Shown here: one piece after another, positions 60,917-64,000 of the stretch
Layout: every line of letters begins with the position of its first letter
How positions within the stretch are numbered: the first letter of the stretch is position 1
Assembly (NCBI RefSeq): GCF_001428045.1
Contig: NZ_LMSD01000034.1
Location: forward strand, 248,001 to 312,000
Direction of reading: 5' to 3'
Length of the DNA: 64,000 nt
Source of the DNA: Paenibacillus sp. Soil750
GTDB lineage: Bacteria > Bacillota > Bacilli > Paenibacillales > NBRC-103111
Notes under the pieces: generated by a model
Database searches by the model: none
The model's input: the letters and a program-made list of their open reading frames with translations, nothing else
Told to the model about the DNA's origin: nothing
Program-made: the position numbers and the translations under genes

Positions 60917-61230
60917 TGGATGAATGGATTGAGGTCTGTGCAGCTAGTGAATTAGAAGATGAGGATGTTATTCGATTTGACCACGGAGAAGCAACGTTCG
61001 CTATTTATCGGAACGCACAGGGGCAATTTTTCGCCTCAGACGGTTATTGTACACATGAGAAAATTCATCTATCGAAGGGACTTGTCATGGGAAACCTCAT
61101 CGAATGTCCGAAGCATAACGGTCGATTCGATATCACAACAGGAGAGGCGAAGCGAGTTCCCGTGTGTATCAAGCTCAAAACCTATGCGACGAAAGTTGAA
61201 GCAGGCAAGGTGTTTATTCAATTGGTATAG
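60913..61230 (+). CDS. Rieske 2Fe-2S ferredoxin, MocE-like
   Basis: 105 residues. The Rieske ligands are Cys46 and His48 in CTH, and Cys65 and His68 in CPKH, with the DITTGEAKRVPV strand typical of small soluble Rieske ferredoxins. It should deliver electrons to the diiron oxygenase encoded immediately upstream, with which it overlaps by four bases. AAGGAGA lies before the ATG. No reductase gene is present in the cluster. Confidence 0.9.
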   Translation: MMDEWIEVCAASELEDEDVIRFDHGEATFAIYRNAQGQFFASDGYCTHEKIHLSKGLVMGNLIECPKHNGRFDITTGEAKRVPVCIKLKTYATKVEAGKVFIQLV

Positions 61231-61301
61231 TGGGAACGAGAAAACATTAGGTATGAATGCCGCGGACTTGATATCGAGCTTCATTTCTATCATACTTATT
61301 A

Positions 61302-61315
61302 CGTGCCCGCGCACA
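61302..61315. promoter_or_regulatory. GTGC-CCGC-GCAC operator before the LacI-type gene
   Basis: CGTGCCCGCGCACA, the third copy of the palindrome found before the desaturase gene, 24 bases before the regulator start codon. This indicates autoregulation. Confidence 0.7.
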
Positions 61316-61338
61316 ATTCCTTGTGAATGGAGAACCCC

Positions 61339-62358
61339 ATGAGCGTTACTATTAGAGAAATTGCCCAGCAAGCAGGTGTGTCAAGAGGTACCGTTGATCG
61401 TGTACTGAATGGAAGATCAGGTGTAAAGCCTGAGATAAGGGAACGTATTCTTGCGATTGCAGATGAGCTACAGTATGTACCCAATGTGGCTGCGAAGGCA
61501 CTTGCTTACAATAGAAAACCGATACAGATAGGTATCGTAATGCCTCCGAAAGAAATTTCGTTCTTTGATGACATTCGTAAAGGGATTCATGCTGCAGAGG
61601 ATGAGCTAAAGGGGTTAGGTATTTGCTTAGAGTACGTGTACATCAATAATCAACTGCCTGGTGAGGGTGCGAGCGCGATTCAGTCATTGATTGCGAGTGG
61701 AGCAAGCGGTATTCTTTTCTCGGCTATTGATGATGAAGCTAACCGAGCTAGCATTGATAAGGCGATTGAACAAGGTATTCCAGTAGTGACGTTTAATTCG
61801 GACGTCGAGAACTCGAAGCGGAGCTGCTTTGTGGGTCAGGATCTGGGGAAAAGCGGGGAAATCGCTGCTGGTTTAATGACCCGTATGTTTACAGGCAAAG
61901 CTAAGGTGCTAGTCATTGTAGCCAATATGAAATTCCATGCGCATCGCATGCGAGTCCAGTATTTTAAAGAGAAATTAATCCAGAGTGAGATCGAGATTGT
62001 TGATGTCATTGAAGGCTATGATCGCTACGAAGATACATTTCGCAAGCTGAATGAGTCACTGAAGATGTATCCTGATCTGGATGGCATTTATATGGCAACA
62101 GGTCATGCAGGGGCATGTATCGATGCGGTGAAATTGGCAGGGAAGGGTGGACACCTCCGCATCGTGTGCAATGATTTGATGCCTGAAGTTGAGCAAGGAC
62201 TGCGAGAAGGTTTGATTGATTTTACCATTATGCAAAATCCGGTTCAGCAAGGATACCGCTCCCTGCGAATATTGTACGATCTCATATTCACCGGGAAAAA
62301 ACCTGACAATGAATTTCAGTATACCGATACGAGTATTATGATCGCGGAGAGCCTCTAA
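61339..62358 (+). CDS. LacI-family transcriptional regulator
   Basis: 339 residues from ATG 61339 with GGAG upstream (frame open to 61327). The DNA-binding domain reads TIREIAQQAGVSRGTVDRVL; RGTVDRVLNGR instead of the common STVSRVLN is the variant seen in inositol-type members. The effector domain is periplasmic-binding-like (IQIGIVMPPKEISFFDDI; GIPVVTFNSDVENS). Its own promoter and that of the oxygenase carry the same palindrome, so it probably controls the cluster in response to a sugar or cyclitol. Confidence 0.9.
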   Translation: MSVTIREIAQQAGVSRGTVDRVLNGRSGVKPEIRERILAIADELQYVPNVAAKALAYNRKPIQIGIVMPPKEISFFDDIRKGIHAAEDELKGLGICLEYVYINNQLPGEGASAIQSLIASGASGILFSAIDDEANRASIDKAIEQGIPVVTFNSDVENSKRSCFVGQDLGKSGEIAAGLMTRMFTGKAKVLVIVANMKFHAHRMRVQYFKEKLIQSEIEIVDVIEGYDRYEDTFRKLNESLKMYPDLDGIYMATGHAGACIDAVKLAGKGGHLRIVCNDLMPEVEQGLREGLIDFTIMQNPVQQGYRSLRILYDLIFTGKKPDNEFQYTDTSIMIAESL

Positions 62359-62382
62359 TTAGCTCTGAAAGGGTGCTGTACA

Positions 62383-63357
62383 ATGAATCGATATGCTGTG
62401 AATAAGGTTCAGGAGTTGGGTTATACGTTGTTTGAACTTGTGGATACCCAAGGGAATGGAATAGCGATGATAACTCCTGACTTTGGCGCTAATTTACTTT
62501 CCTACACGTATATGGAGATGCCAGTCATTGTCCCACCGAACAGTTTGCAAGATTTTATTGAACAGGCAAGCGCACATACCATGTATGGGACGCCTATTTT
62601 ATTTCCACCGAATCGCATCCTCAAGGGGTCATTTACATTCGGCGGCAGGTCTTATCGTCTCCCGCTCAATGAACCGCCTTTTCATCATTTGCACGGTGAA
62701 ATGTCACATAAAGCTTGGCATGTTGTAGATGCAAGTGCTTCAGACGAGAAGGGGGCGTATGTCAGTTGTCAATTTGACTTTGCTGAACATCCAGAGATTA
62801 TCGCTTATTTTCCTCATCCCTTACTTTTTACGGTGACGCATCATATGTTTGAAGGTCGTTTGACGACCCAGCTTACAGTTGAAAATAAAGGTGGAGACAT
62901 GGCCCCATTTGCGCTGGGGCTGCATCCGTATTTTGCCACACCATCCGCGGGGGATGGTTGTTACTTGACCGTTCCCGCTGCTGAAGAATGGCTAGTGTCC
63001 AATTTGGCTTTCGTTCAGGCGCTGCCCGCAGAAACTGCATTCTGCGAAAGCTTGTCGCAAGGTATATCTCTGGCCTATCCTGAGCTCGGTTGCTCGTTGT
63101 TGACACTGAACGGGGATCGAACGTGCCGTTTTGAAATGAAGGAAGCCGGATATCGTATTGCCTATCAGATCGATCCGAAATTTCCGTTCGTAGTCTTATT
63201 TAAACCAGATTGGACAGATGCTTTCTCAATAGAGCCTTACACGTATGTAACGGATGCGTTTAATCTTCCTTATCCGCCTGAGCTGACAGGAGCGAGGGGA
63301 ATTGAACCACAAGAAGTGATTCATTTATCGACAGCAATCTGGCTGGAGAAGTTATAG
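62383..63357 (+). CDS. aldose 1-epimerase family protein
   Basis: 324 residues, paralogous to the protein at 7953-8954. DFGANLLSYTYMEMPVIVPP, GTPILFPPNRILKG, FHHLHGEMSHKAWHV and a GLHPYFATPS segment place it in the galactose-mutarotase superfamily; the C-terminal IEPYTYVTDAFN matches known substrate loops. AAAGGGT precedes the ATG. It follows the LacI-type gene by 24 bases and is probably part of that operon, suggesting that the substrate of the cluster is a reducing sugar or related ring. Confidence 0.85.
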   Translation: MNRYAVNKVQELGYTLFELVDTQGNGIAMITPDFGANLLSYTYMEMPVIVPPNSLQDFIEQASAHTMYGTPILFPPNRILKGSFTFGGRSYRLPLNEPPFHHLHGEMSHKAWHVVDASASDEKGAYVSCQFDFAEHPEIIAYFPHPLLFTVTHHMFEGRLTTQLTVENKGGDMAPFALGLHPYFATPSAGDGCYLTVPAAEEWLVSNLAFVQALPAETAFCESLSQGISLAYPELGCSLLTLNGDRTCRFEMKEAGYRIAYQIDPKFPFVVLFKPDWTDAFSIEPYTYVTDAFNLPYPPELTGARGIEPQEVIHLSTAIWLEKL

Positions 63358-63386
63358 TTTTGAATGTGGAACGGTAAAAAAAGGAA

Positions 63387-63424
63387 CCGCCACAAAAGGT
63401 TTTTGACCTTGAGTGACGGCTTTT
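63387..63424 (+). terminator. imperfect terminator-like structure
   Basis: CCGCCAC / GTGACGG outer stem (one mismatch) with an AAGGT / ACCTT inner stem and a CTTTTGG tail. Confidence 0.4.
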
Positions 63425-63452
63425 GGCTAACTTCCAGGCTGATTTCGAGGTC

Positions 63453-63477
63453 TGTAGTGATGAAAAACATCACTACA
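63453..63477. repeat. perfect inverted repeat
   Basis: TGTAGTGATG-AAAAA-CATCACTACA, 10-bp perfect arms, no T tract. It lies in the gap between the epimerase gene and the converging tatA; role unknown. Confidence 0.6.
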
Positions 63478-63492
63478 ACTTCAGTTAATTTT

Positions 63493-63520
63493 AAGCCGCC
63501 TCTACAGAGGCGGCTTTTTG
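63493..63520 (+). terminator. intrinsic terminator overlapping the end of tatA
   Basis: AAGCCGCCTC-TACA-GAGGCGGCTT stem followed by TTTTTG on the + strand. The tatA stop codon and its last codons lie inside this stem. Confidence 0.85.
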
Positions 63521-63702
63521 CCTTCATTTTCGATCAAATGGTCATGATCGCCATCCTCCATGATATTCCGAGTTGAGTTACGGAATTCACGAAGCGTATC
63601 CCCAAATGCACGGCCCAGCTGCGGCAGTTTGGAAGGTCCGAAGACAATTAAAGCGATAGCCAGAATTAAGATTAATCCTGATACTCCAATATTGTTGAAC
63701 AT
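63502..63702 (-). CDS. tatA: Sec-independent translocase subunit TatA
   Basis: 66 residues from the ATG at 63702 (GAGG nine bases upstream; the ATG at 63711 is too close to that site). One N-terminal transmembrane helix (NNIGVSGLILILAIALIVFG), the FGPSKLPQLGRAFG hinge and an amphipathic helix (FGDTLREFRNST), then an acidic tail. It forms the pore for folded proteins with TatC, whose gene lies just upstream on the same strand. Confidence 0.93.
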   Translation of the reverse strand: MFNNIGVSGLILILAIALIVFGPSKLPQLGRAFGDTLREFRNSTRNIMEDGDHDHLIENEGKKPPL

Positions 63703-63728
63703 TGCAATCATCCTCTTTTCTTTTTCTC

Positions 63729-64000
63729 TTAATCTTCAACTAGGTTCAAATTCGCAACACGTTGCATGGCACGCCATTGCCAGCCGGCCACCAATACGCT
63801 GATTTCAAACAGAAGAATTAGTGGCACTGTGACCGATAAGTGTGAAATCATATCCGGCGGTGAGATGCATGAGCCTGTGATGGTCAGCGCGATATAGGCG
63901 TATTTCCTGGACATTTTCAGAATCTGAGGCGTTAAGAGACCTATTTTCGTCAAAAACAGGAGAACCACAGGCAGCTCAAACGCGATTGCCATCGGAATGA
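63729..64000 (-). CDS. tatC: Sec-independent translocase subunit TatC, C-terminal part (partial)
   Basis: About 90 C-terminal residues; the gene continues past the window edge. IPMAIAFELPVVLLFLTKIG, SRKYAYIALTITGSCISPPD and SVTVPLILLFEISVLV correspond to the last three transmembrane helices of TatC. It is transcribed towards tatA, 26 bases away, giving the order tatC-tatA. Confidence 0.93.
   Translation of the reverse strand, partial: IPMAIAFELPVVLLFLTKIGLLTPQILKMSRKYAYIALTITGSCISPPDMISHLSVTVPLILLFEISVLVAGWQWRAMQRVANLNLVED

Noticed and set aside
1..64000. Search by eye for CRISPR arrays, tRNA or rRNA genes, transposases and prophage modules
   Set aside because: No regularly spaced repeats, cloverleaf genes, transposase motifs or structural phage genes were found; only a single holin-like gene is present.

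Overview
The window looks like a chromosomal segment of a Paenibacillus-type Gram-positive bacterium (Bacillota, Paenibacillaceae). The evidence is strong AGGAGG-type ribosome sites, sigma-A-like promoters, a T-box leader on thrS, an AraR-type arabinose repressor, a YesM/YesN-Lpl sugar-uptake cassette, an SLH-domain protein and a YheC/YheD spore-coat-type ATP-grasp protein. Most intergenic gaps carry intrinsic terminators. I see no rRNA, tRNA, CRISPR array, insertion sequence or prophage block; one lone holin-like gene is present.

Layout. 1-1.4 kb: the end of one short-chain dehydrogenase, a second complete one, and an overlapping CBS-domain gene. 1.5-1.9 kb: a tandem palindromic repeat array. 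1.9-4.1 kb: a stand-alone fabF divergent from an MmyB-type regulator. 4.1-9 kb: arabinose region with araR, two AraR-type palindromes, intact araB, an araA reduced to a multiply deleted pseudogene, and an aldose-epimerase-like gene. 9-17 kb: housekeeping and small genes (ASCH protein, methyltransferase, split ThrE-type exporter, HAD phosphatase, DUF1697, polysaccharide deacetylase, ppaC, msrAB). 17-21.7 kb: a two-domain multicopper oxidase, T-box-thrS, a CDF metal transporter behind a structured leader with a terminator, and an HPr-like gene lacking the phosphorylatable histidine. 21.9-37.5 kb: oxidoreductases, YitT protein, YheC-like protein, small hypothetical genes, a eukaryotic-type HisA, a polytopic PDZ-Lon protease, hydrolases, a MidA-like methyltransferase with repeats, an SLH protein, zinc-ribbon and phosphatase genes.

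37.6-56.4 kb is a glycan-use locus: two-component system (YesM/YesN type), two Lpl-type permeases and a lipoprotein, an MFS transporter, a decayed small gene, a PpiC-type foldase, a 1225-residue multi-domain secreted carbohydrate-binding protein, a secreted beta-helix protein, and a GH36/raffinose-synthase-like enzyme whose 5' end is frameshifted. Plausibly the secreted proteins bind and cut a plant glycan, the ABC system imports fragments, and GH36 trims galactosides.

56.5-64 kb: a histidine phosphatase; a fusion of an AAC(6')-like acetyltransferase to a methyltransferase; an ECF sigma factor; and a compact cluster (desaturase-type diiron oxygenase, MocE-like Rieske ferredoxin, LacI-family regulator, aldose-epimerase-like gene) with three copies of a GTGC-N4-GCAC palindrome at its promoters. 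This cluster resembles rhizopine MocD/MocE genes and is the best candidate for an uncharacterised system. The window ends in convergent tatC-tatA.
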